Source of the DNA: Rhododendron vialii
Taxonomy: Eukaryota > Streptophyta > Magnoliopsida > Ericales > Ericaceae
NCBI RefSeq assembly: GCF_030253575.1
Contig: NC_080566.1
Span: forward strand, 32,771,001-32,835,000
Reading direction: 5' to 3'
DNA: 64,000 bases
Below, piece by piece: positions 24,771 to 37,600 of this stretch. Numbering within the stretch: the first letter of the stretch is position 1; every line of letters begins with the position of its first letter. The notes below the pieces were generated by a model. That model saw nothing but the letters and a program-made list of their open reading frames with translations. It had not been told where the DNA came from and searched no databases. The translations under genes were made by a program, and so were the position numbers.

Positions 24771-25121
24771 TGTCTTTATAAAATACCCCGGTTTATGTGT
24801 CCTTTTGGCTTTGTGGCTTTCAATGGATAGCTTTCCCTCTGGGATAGTGTCTTTATTTGCTTTCATTTACTACAACTACTTTGCAATCTTCTTCTCCTAA
24901 CATTTTTACTATTATTCACTATCATTGGCTACTACATTTATTATGCACTATCATTGCCCATCCTCGTTGCCGGGAGTAATATCCTTTTTTTAATTGCAGG
25001 TTTCCTTCCGGAGCAATTTGAAGCTTCTATCAACCATGTCCACGGTGAAACGAACAAGTGTGAGGACGGATGCTCTCACCAAAGTCCAAAGGTGTGCCGA
25101 TTTTAGCCGGAGACTTTTATA

Positions 25122-25319
25122 CTCCCTCCGTTCCAAATTCTTTGTTCAGTCCGCAAAACGCAGTGTTAAAAATAAAAAAATTCAAATTTTTTTTACAAAT
25201 TAAAAATACTTATTGATATCTAGTAAGTTCTTGAAAAACTTTTGATTTTTTCTTGCAAAAATTGTATTGTTTTTAACACTCCTTTTTACGAAGCGGACAA
25301 AGAATTTGGAAAGGGGGAG
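25122..25319. mobile_element. Stowaway-type MITE
   Basis: CTCCCTCCGTTCC at the left and inverted GGAAAGGGGGAG at the right, with TA on both sides. 198 bp. The interior differs from the other Stowaway copies, so it is a separate subfamily. Confidence 0.85.
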
Positions 25320-26084
25320 TATTTATCTTTGCATTCTGAATTGTATTGTTCATTTTACTTTATGAAGACTCCCCGGGGGGTCAAATCTCCTGGACTTGTA
25401 ATCAAAGACGAAGCCAGAAGTTTTATCACGCAGGAGCGACCGTGCATGCGAGAAAAAAAATATAAATACACATGTATAATCATGTAAACACATTAAAACT
25501 CAAAATAACGTAATTACACAAATCAATTTAACTAATGGGATCGATCTTGATCTATGTGTCTTGTTTTTCTTTATTGTTCATCTTCTTCTTTTTCGTTCAT
25601 CACAACTGGGCGAATTCGGTACATGGGTTTTCATGTTACTTGATTTTACCAGTCAAAAAACAAAGAATTAGTAGAAGTCTAAAACAACAATTGGGGAAAA
25701 GCATACCTACAACTTAAATTTCACCAAAGTTACTTAGGATTTCCAAAATCTCTTCTCCTCCATCGCTATTTTCTTGAAATTGCCTTTGAAGTCTTAACAA
25801 TTTGGGATGTTTGTGCCAAGAGAGAGGGAGAGAGGGAGGATTTGGTGTACCATTGAGATTTTAGGATTAAAAGAAATAAAATTGTAAAACATTAAACCCA
25901 TCTAATGAAAGGTAGAAGTTTATTACTTGAATATTCACAATATTAACCCTATAGTTCTATTTTTTGTTATATTTTAGCCCTTAGCCTTTAGTAATTAATG
26001 TTGGTATTCTCGTATTTCAAAGGTTACTATTATTTTTTTTTTCAAAATTCTACACAGGGGCGAGCTTGTATACTTTCATAGGAA

Positions 26085-27300
26085 TTTTTTTTTTGGAATA
26101 ATTTTTATATAACAAGACCAAACCAAAACCCGCGAGGGGAGGAACCTTACAAGGGAAACACCTCACAACACTAGGACAAACCCTAGCTGCAGAAGGAAAA
26201 AAGAAGAAGCTAGAAACAGAGTGAATAAAACTAGATTGTACAAAGGAGGTCAACGTTTAAACCCCACTCTAGAATCAAACAAATATTAGTAGCAGACCTA
26301 CTAACATGCCTCCAGGAGGTCATACTAGTCGTAACCTCCTCCAAAATCAAACGCACCACTGAAGTAGAGTCATGGCCAATCTGTTGAAAAATCCTTCCAT
26401 TTCACTCTTTCCAAATATAGTACACTGAAGCAACAAGGCAGAGCTTGAATAGTCTAGATTGGATAGAACAGTCCTTACAATGAGTTAAACCCTTGTGAAT
26501 CTCATCCATGAGAGCACGAGAAGGAAGAACAAAACCACACTTAGCTTTCATAACCTCCCAGATAACAGAAGCAAAGGAGCACCAAAAAATAAATGTGAAT
26601 GGGACTCAAAACCACCCTGACAAAGGACACAAGAAGTGTCATTGACTAGACCCCAAACTCTTAGTGTGTCCTTAGTAGCCAACCTACCAAGAAAGGCCAG
26701 CCATTGAATGAATGACCATCTTGGAATGTGCCATCTATGCCAAACCATATTAAACCAAAACACCTCAGGCCCATTAGAGCAAAGTGCCTACCACACTGAC
26801 CTAACAGAGAAAGAACCATTTGCACACAAAGTCCAAGTAACAGTGTCCTCCCTATCAACATGTGGGATGAGGTAAGGATCTGTGGAGGCCACCATTTCTC
26901 GAATAATAGGAAGCCTCATTCTAGGCCATCTCCAGGTCCCATTATGAATAACAGAACTAAGAACTAACTGTTGCATGAAGAGACCTATCAAGGTTGAAGA
27001 CCACTTGATTCCCATATCTCTGAAATAAAGGGCCAAGGGTATGCCAATTATCCAACCAAAGGAAGGTGCTTAAGCCATTACCAATGCTGGATAGAATAAA
27101 CTTTTGACCTACACTTCTCAAACCAAAAATCTTTCGAAGGGTCCAAGAGGAGTCATTGGGAAGGTTCATTGACCAGATACAACGATTTTTAATCACATAA
27201 GAATGAATCCATTTGACCCATAAGATATCTTCCTTTTTACAGAGAGCCCACAAGTGCCTTAGCATAGCAGCCCGATTCCATTCTTTAACTCTTTAAACTC
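26085..27300 (-). pseudogene. LINE fragment with zf-RVT region
   Basis: Minus-strand frames give TLRKIFGLRSVGQKF, then WRWPRMRLPIIREMV, then a typical reverse-transcriptase zinc-binding segment: PRWSFIQWLAFLGRLATKD, TLRVWGLVNDTSCVLC, ESHSHLFF. Frames shift between these pieces and the reverse transcriptase is absent, so this is a 5'-truncated, decayed L1-type remnant. A T run at 26081-26093 (poly-A on the minus strand) marks the likely 3' end. Confidence 0.8.
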
Positions 27301-27890
27301 GATCCGCCTTCACATTTAGGAAGACACACAGAAGACCAAGCCACCTTAACCCCAAAAGATTTTAGCTCTACCCCTTTCCAAAGGAATGCACTGTGTACTT
27401 TCTATTTCTTTCAGGTTTGTAACCAAATTTGAACAAGATCCAACTCTATAGGATTTTTTTTTTACATATAATAGTAGTGTTTCTTTTTCTTCTTGCAGGG
27501 GCGATCGCCTCTACTGATCCATTTCTGGCTTCATCCCTGCTTGTAATGTACCGTTAATTTTGTTTTTGATGTACCAGCTTCTTTCTCACCAAAAAAAGAA
27601 GACAACATATATCGGCGTACAGGGGGAGAAAAGAAAATCGTAAACTGCGAATTCAGTCCAAAAGAATCTATAAGTTGTTACTATTATGATTCTGTTTCGA
27701 TGGAGAAGTCAAAAATCAAACTTAGTCGTTTGGTCTATTTGTACATGCTAACAGCTTCAATTTTAATTCAAGTTCAATTTTCAAATTTATATATAGTTTA
27801 TTTTTTCGGGTAAATGTACTCTTCCGTATAGCCCCAAACAAAAAAACATCATAGTCCAAATAGGACTAAAAAAAAAGGGCTTTTGAATAA

Positions 27891-28417
27891 GGGTAAACTA
27901 TAGTTAACCCCCTCTAACTAAGCCTCGCGTGCACTTTGCCCCCTCTAATTTTTTTTTTGGCACTCAACCCCCTCTAACTAACTGAAAATCAAACGGTCAT
28001 AACTTCAAACGGTCATAACTTCTTCGTCCGAAATCGAAAACATACAAATTATATATCGATTTCGAGGTCTTGAAGTCAGTTTTCTAATGACACTAAAATC
28101 ACATCACGATTCAAAGCACACAGAAAGTTATGATCAAAACGGTCTTTCTGTCTATCAGCCCTTACTCTTTTGATCATAACTTTTTGTGTACTTTGAATCG
28201 TGATGTGATTTTGGTGTCATTAGAAAGCTGACTTCAAGACCTCGAAATCGATATATAATTTGCATGTTTTCGATTTCGGATGAAGAAGTTATGATCATTT
28301 GAAGTTATGACCGTTTGATTTTCAGTTAGTTAGAGGGGGTTGAGTGCCAAAAAAAAAAGTTAAAAGGGGCAAAGTGCACGCAAGACTTAATTAGAGGGGG
28401 TTAACTATAGTTTACCC
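27891..28417. mobile_element. Foldback MITE of Mutator type with 9-bp target duplication
   Basis: Almost the whole 527 bp is one inverted repeat. The left arm starts GGGTAAACTATAGTTAACCC and the right arm ends as its complement, with the two arms paired for about 260 bp around a centre near 28155. The 9-bp direct duplication TTTGAATAA flanks it exactly (27882-27890, 28418-28426). A 9-bp duplication is the mark of Mutator-superfamily transposition. No ORF. Confidence 0.9.
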
Positions 28418-28562
28418 TTTGAATAACAACTCGGCCATATGTATAGATGCCGTTTGATTGATTTTGTAACTTTTCTTTTTATTAACTTCGCTATAAATAT
28501 GACATTGACGTGAACCATAGGACTATAATTCTTTTATTTTAAGTTCCGTTTTACCGGGATTT

Positions 28563-28850
28563 TTTTTTTTTTGTCAATCGATAGCAGAGATCATTACATC
28601 ATCTATGAATTACAAAGTACAAATCAGAGGACACTACATCTATTGGGTGAGAGTTCAAAAGATAACCAAGCCGAACAACTGAACTAACAGAATAAGCCCA
28701 ACTCAACTATAAGCTCCATTAAGGAGAGAAATAACCCCAATAAATACAAATGAAAGAACACCTGCACGCAGGTGGAAAGACTCAAACTCCTAAGTCCTGA
28801 CCTCCTAGCTTTCACCATCTGTACACTTGAACAGTTGAACGCCACTATAT
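28563..28850 (-). mobile_element. Retroposon 3' end
   Basis: A T run at 28562-28574 is followed, read on the minus strand, by sequence ending TGATCTCTGCTATCGATTGAC before the poly-A. This is the style of plant LINE 3' ends. No coding part was identified and the left boundary is approximate. Confidence 0.5.
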
Positions 28851-28854
28851 CATA

Positions 28855-29090
28855 CTCCCTCGGTCCTCATTCATTAGTCCCTTTTGAGAATCCGTACCAC
28901 TTTTCAATTGATTATATCTTGCAATCTATAATTTTTTAGGTAATTTTGAAAATATTGTTTAAAAGAGCTCATTAAGATCGATCAAACAAGATCCATATTG
29001 CATATAAATAGTATTAGCAATTAAAAATTATAATAAACTTTGTATCTGGTTAAGATAGGATGATGGACGAAAAAATGAGCACGGGAGGAG
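28855..29090. mobile_element. Stowaway-type MITE
   Basis: CTCCCTCGGTCC and inverted CACGGGAGGAG ends, TA on both sides, and the internal motif GATCAAACAAGATCC as in the 14214 copy. 236 bp. Confidence 0.88.
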
Positions 29091-29768
29091 TATAAATTTG
29101 CAAAAACCATTGGAGATGCTCTAATCGAAAGAGTTTTAATTTAATGAGAGATTGTACAAATGTTTGCTTGCATAGAATATTCAACCAATTATCAAACGGG
29201 GCCTTATAGTATATTCAACCGATTTTGGAGTTGTGTGAAGAATCGGAGACGGAATTACTCTTAGGCGTATGAGCCCCGCATAGTTTTGGGGTTTTTTCTT
29301 GCAAATTTGAATATTAATATTCATTGTTTTTTTGTTTGTTAAGAGCACTTTAGATATTTAAATAATTTAAGAATGTTTTCGTTTTGGGTTCCAAAATTCA
29401 ACCAGTCTCTTTGCGCACGGTCTCCCCCAAGTTTTTATTTCAATTATCAATCTCATTTTCCTTTCTGTCTCTCTCCACTCATTATTAAAAATATCTCCTT
29501 CAAAATCCAATTCAAACAAACTAACAAGATTTTGAAATTTTAAAATTTCAAAATCTTGTTGTACGAAATCCTGGTTCTATTAATAAATTCCAGCTTTTTG
29601 TGTTTTACAAAATCTGAAGGGTACTTTTGGACTAGGCAATGAAATCTTTTCATTGAGAGTACATAGAATATGTTGCAGAAGATAATTGTCTGGTTGTCAC
29701 TTACCTGGCACCTGCATGTGAATTCTGAAAGAAGCTTTACCAACAGAAGACAAGTCGATCAAAACAAA

Positions 29769-29817
<49 letters not shown>

Positions 29818-31430
29818 TCTGAGAGTGTTCACGGGTTCTGAGAGACTTTTGATTACCAAAATCCAGTAAACAATAAAGCACATAACCCCAATATCTCATT
29901 TCTTTCCTACTGATCTCACTTTTCGTGTACACCGTGCATGATGTTTTCCTATTTGCCACCCTAAGTTAGATTTTCAAAGTGGGGGCAACCAAGTATTATT
30001 TGGGTGTAAACTAGTACCTATCCCTGGTGAAAGTTGGAAGGCAGTGGGGTCACCTGACCCCACTTGTACCAATGTCTCTCCGCCCTTGCCACCATGGTTG
30101 CCAGAGAAAATTATTTGGTTGCTAGGATTGACAGCATCTCTAGCTCACCTCTACATCTTTATTTAAGAGCATAATCAGGAATGTAATTTGTTCTGAGTTA
30201 AAATGGATTAGTGGGTAGAATGGGTTTAGCTTTGTGGCTAAATTTTTGTTTTTTTCAAAGTTGATCTGGGTATAGTCCACTATCCTACGTCATTGGATGT
30301 GACATATTGAGAGAAGATTTTGCAATTTACCGTATCTCTTTTTTTTCTAATTTTTTTTTTGTATTTTATGGGAAAATCTTGGAGAGATCCATTGGCCATC
30401 GTCATTTTTTGGGATTTGGTGTCCAAAATTATTTTTAGGTCTTTATATTTAAAGACCCAAAATATTTATGAGTCTCTAAAACTCTAAAAAGAACGATGAA
30501 TCCAGGGGCTCCAAGATTTTCATTTCATTAAGTAATGACTAAAATACATAATATGTTAATGATGAAAAGCTCTATATAAAAAATAGACGCTAACTTGGAG
30601 AGATATATTATAAGTACAAACAAAATGTACATAGAGATTTCCTTTTTATTTGTTTAGCAATATATTTTTTAGGTTCCAAAATGTATTGGGCTGCGCTTAT
30701 TTTGGTTTGTAGGGCTACATTATTTAGTTACTCAAATGATCAAATTTAATTGGACTTTCAAATAGTTTACAACATTGCTACCGCCACACATCAACAAACA
30801 CATGCAGTGTATACCCACACACACGCAAACACTTAAACACAACTCACATTGTGGGCGCAATCACTTGAACACACTCCCATTGTGGAGTGGTTGTGTATGT
30901 GTATGTGATTTTACAAATTTTGTTTATTTTAACTCCACACAAGAGATCCAGTGCCGACGATACTACAGTAAAAATTTATAGCGTGAAAAGAATTCTTAAA
31001 AATTCCTATTTATGTGGGAAAAATCCTAAAACTTCAACTTAACAGTCAATTTATTTGTCACATGTATAATATATTAATATTAAAAGTCGGCTAAGCATAC
31101 ATACACAATCCCGTTTCTCTCTCAGACCTTGCAAGTAGCAATATATACACTTCGAAAATATTTTTTTATAATGAGTACAAAAATACAAGTGGTTAAGACT
31201 CATGCTAGGCACAAATCCTCCGTCCGCCACGGATTATACAAAGGCTGGCTTCACGTATCTTGGCCTAGCCTTGTCTATTTCTCAATGGCCGGACCATTAG
31301 CGGCCATTCAGTCCATCAAACAGGCCTGCTCTTCCGCTTGGCCCACGTCCCGGTTATTCGGCCCACTACAATAAAGTAAGATAGATGAACCACTAAAAAC
31401 TATACGAATTGCTTTATTGTCTGTGACTGG
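29091..31430. other. Repeat-rich spacer without a gene
   Basis: A (GA)n tract at about 29772-29812 and a 24-bp near-palindrome at 29530-29556 (AAATTTTAAAATTT core). 30790-30930 has CACACACA/TGTGTG inverted stretches. The short ORFs show no family resemblance. Confidence 0.5.
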
Positions 31431-31905
31431 TAGGGGTGGTTTTGGTTCAGATTTGGTCGGTTCGGGGTAAAATTTCTGATCACCGATTCGGTTTGGGGTA
31501 ATTATTTCTAGGACCGATCCCGACTGGAATTAAGTTCGGTTCGGTTCGGGGTGGGATTAGTCTGGCCGGGAATTTCAAGGATTTAGGTCCGCCCGAGATC
31601 TGATATGGTCTGAAGTTAGGGTTAGTGATGGTTGGTCAAGATTAAACACAAAATAGATGAACGGACCAGATTAATATAAAAATATATAAAATATATATTC
31701 GGTTCGGTCCAATCTTAGTCGGTCCATATTTTTTTGAGTTCGGTTTGGTTCGATCTGTAGAATTTTCAGGTAACTGAGACCGAACCAAAAATTGATTGGT
31801 TCAGTTCAGTCCAAATCGAGGGAGAAAAATCCTGCCCTTACCCCGACCGAATACCGGACCGATCGATCAATTTTTTTCGGTCCGTTGGTCTTTCTTTCAC
31901 CCCTA
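31431..31905. mobile_element. hAT-like non-autonomous element
   Basis: The terminal inverted repeats TAGGGGTG/CACCCCTA bound a 475-bp segment rich in GGTTCGG/CCGAACC motifs of both orientations. The ends resemble hAT CAGGGGTG termini. An 8-bp target duplication could not be confirmed. Confidence 0.5.
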
Positions 31906-33290
31906 GTACTGACTTGTGTAATTGTAAGTTGGTAACCATGCTCCACAAGGACCTGAAATGTAATCAATGGGATGGACCTAAATCGGCTTCTGGATCATTC
32001 TAAGTCATAATTATGACTTGAAATGGAGAGCTACTAGACATCCTACCACCACTGTAGAACCTAATTCCAACTTTTCTTTAATTAGAAGTGGAGAGAGGCA
32101 TATTCGGGTGTTCTTTCGTACAATTTGCCCAACTTACCATCCAACTCTCCTTCAATTTGATCACTCTCAAGAGCATCAGACCAAGGAGGCATGGTATAGT
32201 GGTTGAAAACTTGGACTTAAGTTCAAGAAAGGCCAATTTCAAGTCTTCATAGCTCTTCATTCGGGCTAAACATACTCTTAAATCCACCTACGTGTTAAAG
32301 TATCTACCTCAAAATCAATTGACAATGAGGGGAGAGCCCGCCCATGATCATATTGTAGTTTTCAAGATAATAATTAACCAATGTTGGACAAATTCCAACA
32401 CTACACGTGGTGGGGCCTTAGCTTCGGTCCCAACATAGGATGATGGGGTCTCCTACGATAGTGGAGTGATATAGTGTGACGGGGCAATGACGGAGGCGAC
32501 ATGGTACCATACATGTGCTTACGGTTAATGGATAAATAATAAAAAAACGCATCAGAGAAGAATTTTTCTCTTCACAACTTAAAAAGCATTTTTTTAAAAA
32601 TTCTTTCTAGATTCTTCTTACTTCCAATATTTCTCTCTCTATCTCTATCCGCTAATTACACCTATTATTTTTCAAAAAAAAATTCAAATCTCAATCCAAA
32701 CATAGCACAAATATTTGTATAACTTTATGGGTTGTACCAAAGCTTATGACTTTCATCTAAAAACTGATAGCTTCAAATTTTAAGAGAAGGATTACCAGCT
32801 AAATATGAAAATTATGTTTTTTGCGGACACATTACTCGGCTACACTCTGACCACATCACTCTCACATACATGTAGGCTCCACATATTTAATTGTGGAATG
32901 AGATTCATGTGAGAGTGATGTGGGCGGGATGTGGCCGAGTGATGTGCCCCTTAGCATTATTGACGGGAGACCGAGAAATTCATGATGAAACAACGGACAG
33001 CTTTCACAAACAAAGCAAAAGTTTAGTGCTTCAGAATTAAGACCAAAAATCTTTCGCAGAATTTGTGCTTGTCACCACCCCATAAGCATTGGCTAACATC
33101 GAGAAATTTTTTTGGGGGGAATTCTGTATAGAAAACATTTACAATGCTTAAGAAAACTGCTAATCACCACACAATATGCATTGCCTAACATCGAGAAAAA
33201 CTTTTAAAGTTTGAGTTAACATCGACACCGATACATACTACTAACATCGACACCGATACATACTACTAACATCGATACTCCTAGCAAGAC
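31906..33290. other. Spacer without a gene
   Basis: No coding signal. 32395-32470 resembles 49470-49540 (GTGGGGCCTTAGCTTCGGTCCCAACAT-like text), suggesting an old dispersed repeat. 33210-33280 holds two and a half copies of ACATCGACACCGATACATAC with spacer. Confidence 0.45.
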
Positions 33291-33291
33291 T

Positions 33292-33541
33292 AATCACGAA
33301 AGTATAGGACTTCGGTTAACAACATTATTATTTTTATTTCAGAAATGCTTGGAACTGATCTGAAATAGATTAGAAAGCACATTGCCTGTACACAAATATG
33401 TACAGAGTTGTCTGATCACGAATGTATAAGACTTTGGTTAACAACATTATTTTTATTTCAGAAATGCTTGGAATTGATCCGAAATAGATTAGAAAGCACA
33501 TTGCCTATTTGCCTGTACACAAATATGTACAGAGTTGTCCG
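33292..33541. repeat. ~123-bp tandem duplication
   Basis: The block ATCACGAAAGTATAGGACTT...TGTACAGAGTTGTCTG is followed directly by a second copy (ATCACGAATGTATAAGACTT...TGTACAGAGTTGTCCG), with a few substitutions and small indels. Confidence 0.8.
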
Positions 33542-33720
33542 AGTCCAGGTGCATCCAACCACTCTGATAATTTGATGCCTCACTCTACTTTTGTTTTCAA
33601 AAAACCCACAAAACAAAAAGGAAAAACGAACATAAAGAAAACAAGACAAAATTTGAGGATTGTTGCGTGACGAAAAATACTACAACCATACCCACTCACA
33701 CACCATGACCATTTATATTT

Positions 33721-34084
33721 CCTGTTCGGCTAAATAAGTCACTTGGCTTATTTTTTTGTCCTTATTCAAATTTTTTTTGCATTTGTTAATTTTTGATCAA
33801 TTTTTTTGGAGATTATTGCTTCTTCGTGACTAGAGGAATCTAAAAAGTAAAAAATTACGATCGAAATCCAATTTTTTTTTAATAAAGACGAAAAAATTGG
33901 CTTATTTGCTTATTTTTGTCTTTATTCAAAAAATATTAGGTTTCGATCGTTTTTTACTTTTTAGATTTCTCTCGTCATGACGAAACAATAATTCTCAAAA
34001 AATTGACGAAAAACTAACAAATACGAAAAAAAATTAAATAAGAACAAAAAAAAATAAGTCAAGTAACTTATTTAGCCGAACAGG
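33721..34084. mobile_element. 364-bp foldback MITE
   Basis: CCTGTTCGGCTAAATAAGT at the left and its exact complement at the right. The arms pair through most of their length, including GATCGAAA and ACTTTTTAGATT. No matching direct repeats were seen outside the ends, so the family is undetermined. Confidence 0.8.
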
Positions 34085-34584
34085 CTACGTGAGCTCCACA
34101 CACAGTGCACTCATGCGCTGTGTTCGAAGACACAAAATAAGAGCGAGGCATCAAACTATCAAAAGTGGTTCCTGTTCCAAAAAATCAAACAAATTACTAG
34201 AGTAGTTCGATGCGCATGGACCCAACGACTATCCCCATACTTATGAGGGTGAGTGTGTAAATGGTTTCGAAAGGTTGTAGACATTGGTTGTCCATTTGTG
34301 CAACAAAACAAAAACATAAAGCCAAAAAACGGTCTTTCTTTAACATTAGTCTGCGAACCAAATCTTTCAGTTAAAGAGTAGCGGCGATGGAAACAAAGCG
34401 CACGAATGCAGTACTCCTCCACCGTCGTCGCTCTCACTGTCTCTCTCTCATCCCAATCCATTACTATTATTCCATTCTCTCTTCCCCTCCAAGCCTCCTC
34501 TCCTTCCCCATTCCCCTCTCTCTTAAAACCCTAACTCCTCTCTCTCTCCCTCTCTACAAGTACACACACATTTATACCACCACT

Positions 34585-34637
34585 GTGTAACGGCCTTGGG
34601 TCACCTTGCTCGTCATTTTATCCCAAGGCCATTACAC
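34585..34637 (+). promoter_or_regulatory. Stem-loop in the probable 5' UTR of the carrier gene
   Basis: GTGTAACGGCCTTGGG (34585-34600) pairs with CCCAAGGCCATTACAC (34622-34637), 15 of 16 positions, with a 21-nt loop. It ends 35 nt before the start codon. The preceding leader is CT-rich with an AAACCCTAA telo-box at 34526-34534, typical of plant 5' leaders. If transcribed, the hairpin would sit directly before the ATG. Confidence 0.55.
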
Positions 34638-34672
34638 ATATACATACATAGCATTAAAAATTGCAGTTTCCG

Positions 34673-37600
34673 ATGCGGGGATTGGAGCTCTGGTTGAAGG
34701 AGCTTGTCGCATCGGAGACGCAATTGTGCAATGAATCGAGCTCGGTCGGAGGATTATTCCTCGAACCGGCCGTTCCTTCTTCGTTCGTCTCGTTCGTTCC
34801 GAAAAAGAGTCGCTCGGCCTCGTCATCGTGTTTGCGGGAGACTCGCCGGCGGCGGGTCGGTGGCAGCAGGTTTTTGTCGGTGAGCTTGGCGGCTAATGGA
34901 GGCGGGGAAGGGCATTTTGGGGAATCGGGTGAGATTTTGGGGGAACATGGGGAGAAGAGTAGTTGTGAGGATGAAATGGTGGCGTTTGAGGGGGTTGGGA
35001 AAGTGGAGGTGGGGAAGGTTGTGGTGGGGAGAGGAGGAGGGGGAGGTGCTTTGAACACTACAAAGCATCTATGGGCTGGTGCTATTGCAGCTATGGTTTC
35101 AAGGTTCGCTTACGTTTAGCATATACATTCTTTTGTATGCAAACACAAGTTCTTAAGCATATTATGTGTTTGTTTGTCATGTTTCTATTCCGATTGGCCG
35201 TTAGGAATGAGTGATAAATGAGCTGTACAGGTGGTTGATCAAGCTTTGGTTTGAAAACTTAACGAGCTTCAAAAATATGTTCGAGCTTGGCTTGATTATT
35301 AGACAAGCTTTGATCGAGCCGATCTCGAGTAACTTGAATATGTTATACTTCATAAGCTGAACTTGCCGAGTAGTAGCTTATTCCAACTTGGTTTGAAACT
35401 TTAACAAGCTTTAAAAACGTTCAAGCTTCGTTTGCGACAAACAGATCTTGAACGAGGTTTTAACTAGTTAACATGAGCTCAAATTGGAGTAGCTTGGTTC
35501 ATTTAGCAGCCCTATTGGCCTTTGTTATTGTATTATCCAACTTAGCTCATCTCTGTAGGCATTAACTATTGTGTTTGTTTAGTCATATTTCCCTCTATTG
35601 GATTGTAGACTGGAAGTTGAGGTTGAATTGTGCAAACCTAGCTGATCTAAATCATGATTCATATAGCATGCTGCTTCTGCGTGGTTGGTCTGAAAACATT
35701 GAACAAAGCAGATCAAGCTGGTTCAAAAGTTTGTTGTCCTTGGTTTTTTTTTTGGTTGGACTAACTCCATGGAAGAGAAACGGGGAATCACTTGCCAAAT
35801 GCAATTCCTAGGATCACGGAGGACTCTTTTTCGTTGTAGAATTAGGATGCAGTTTTTTGCATTAAATTTCTTATTAATGCTTAAGTAGTGAAGCAATGTT
35901 TGAACCCCTTGTATTTTAGGCAACACTGCAACAGTCTCATACTTGCTGGGGACAAATATGCTGGTTATGTGGAGAATCACCAGCAGGCTTCTTGTCTCTA
36001 GTTTTTGTGTATTCTGTTCGGAAACCTCTCCTTTAGGATTGACCCTGAAGCTTTATGGCTTTTCATATAATGACTTTTCACGTAATGACTTTTCACAGCA
36101 ATTTTCCCACAGCCCAGATGACATCGTCTTTTCTAAGCAGAAAATTAAGATTGCATCTTGAGGCAAATTGTGGCTCATGTCCCTGAAAAGATGATTCATT
36201 TTTTGTTCAATGGCTGACTGCTTGTTCATGTAATCTTTTACGTATGATTTTTATGATCCTCTCATGACATACAATTTTTGTCCTGTTTTTATCAACCAAA
36301 ATTAGCTTAAGTACAAGACATTGCATAAGAGATCCTCTGTGGTACCATAGGGTTCTATCACTGTTCTGAGAAGATTATTTGCATTCACACTTCTAAAGCT
36401 ATGTTGCTTTTCATGCGCAAACTATTTTCCTCACAGTAGTATGAACTATGAAATATAAAGAGAGTGTTTCACATTTTGCCGCAGTAATTGACTTCATTTA
36501 AGGAGGGAATAGGACTGTTGCAAGCTGCATAGCTATAGAATTACTTTCACATTCTCCTATACAAACCATTTTTCATATTGTTTATATGTGCGAAAAGTTG
36601 GACGATTGCTCAGTTTTTCGGTCTTTGAACATTATCAAAATTTTCATCAGCTGATGTAATCTTTGTTGTACACAGAACTTTTGTGGCTCCACTTGAGAGG
36701 CTAAAGCTGGAATATATAGTTCGTGGAGAACAGAGGAATCTTTTTGAGCTAATTAAGGCAATTGCAGTTTCTCAAGGGCTGAAAGGTTTTTGGAAAGGAA
36801 ATTTTGTCAATATTCTCCGTACGGCTCCTTTCAAGTCTATCAACTTTTATGCCTATGATACGTATAGAAATCAACTGCTCAGGATGTCTGGAAACGAGGA
36901 AACCACGAATTTTGAAAGGTTCGTTGCTGGTGCTGCAGCTGGAATTACTGCTACTGTTCTTTGCATACCTATGGACACGGTATGCGGTTATTTATGACGC
37001 TATTATTTTGCTAGCTTAATTTGTTGCCTTGGTGCTTGTTTTTGTAGTGAAGCATATTTTTATTGGCTTAGTTTTCATCTTCTGTTGCCTAGTCCTCATA
37101 TCAGGCCTTGTTATGTGATCATGCTTGTTAGAGCTCGATAAAATAGCAGCTGTCATATCTGGCGAGGACAAGGGGGGGCTGCCCGGCACTGGGTCATGGA
37201 GACTCACTTTGGCAAATAGGGAATTTATATCATCCAAAAGTCGAATATACAGACATTTTGGGACATCTAAAAGTCTAAAAGGACACTACTAGATAGAATC
37301 TGCTTTTATACAGGATTTGAATAGAGTTAGTCGCTTCTTCGTCATAAACGCTCAAGTATTCCAATCAAAATAAGTAATCCATTTGTGTTTTAGGATTCTC
37401 AAAACCTGTGACAACCATTACTGTGTCCAATAGCTGGGGGTGAATGCTGTCCTCCCTTGTTTGGGCCCAACTATATTCAACTATGTTCATATACATCTTC
37501 TAAAGTTGCACATGCTAAGGCCCTTAGACCAATATGGAGGACATTTGATAAATATACATACATCTACATGTATATATATACAAGTAGATATACATGTGTG

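Noticed and set aside
26050..27600. A single DNA transposon spanning 25395-27535 (GAAGCCAGAA near one end, TTCTGGCTTC near the other)
   Set aside because: The inverted match is short and imperfect, no target duplication was found, and the interior is a LINE fragment. Not enough to call.
34654..35068. Antisense frames opposite carrier exon 1
   Set aside because: Compositional shadows of the Ser/Gly-rich exon. The plus-strand exon is supported by splice phase and by family similarity.
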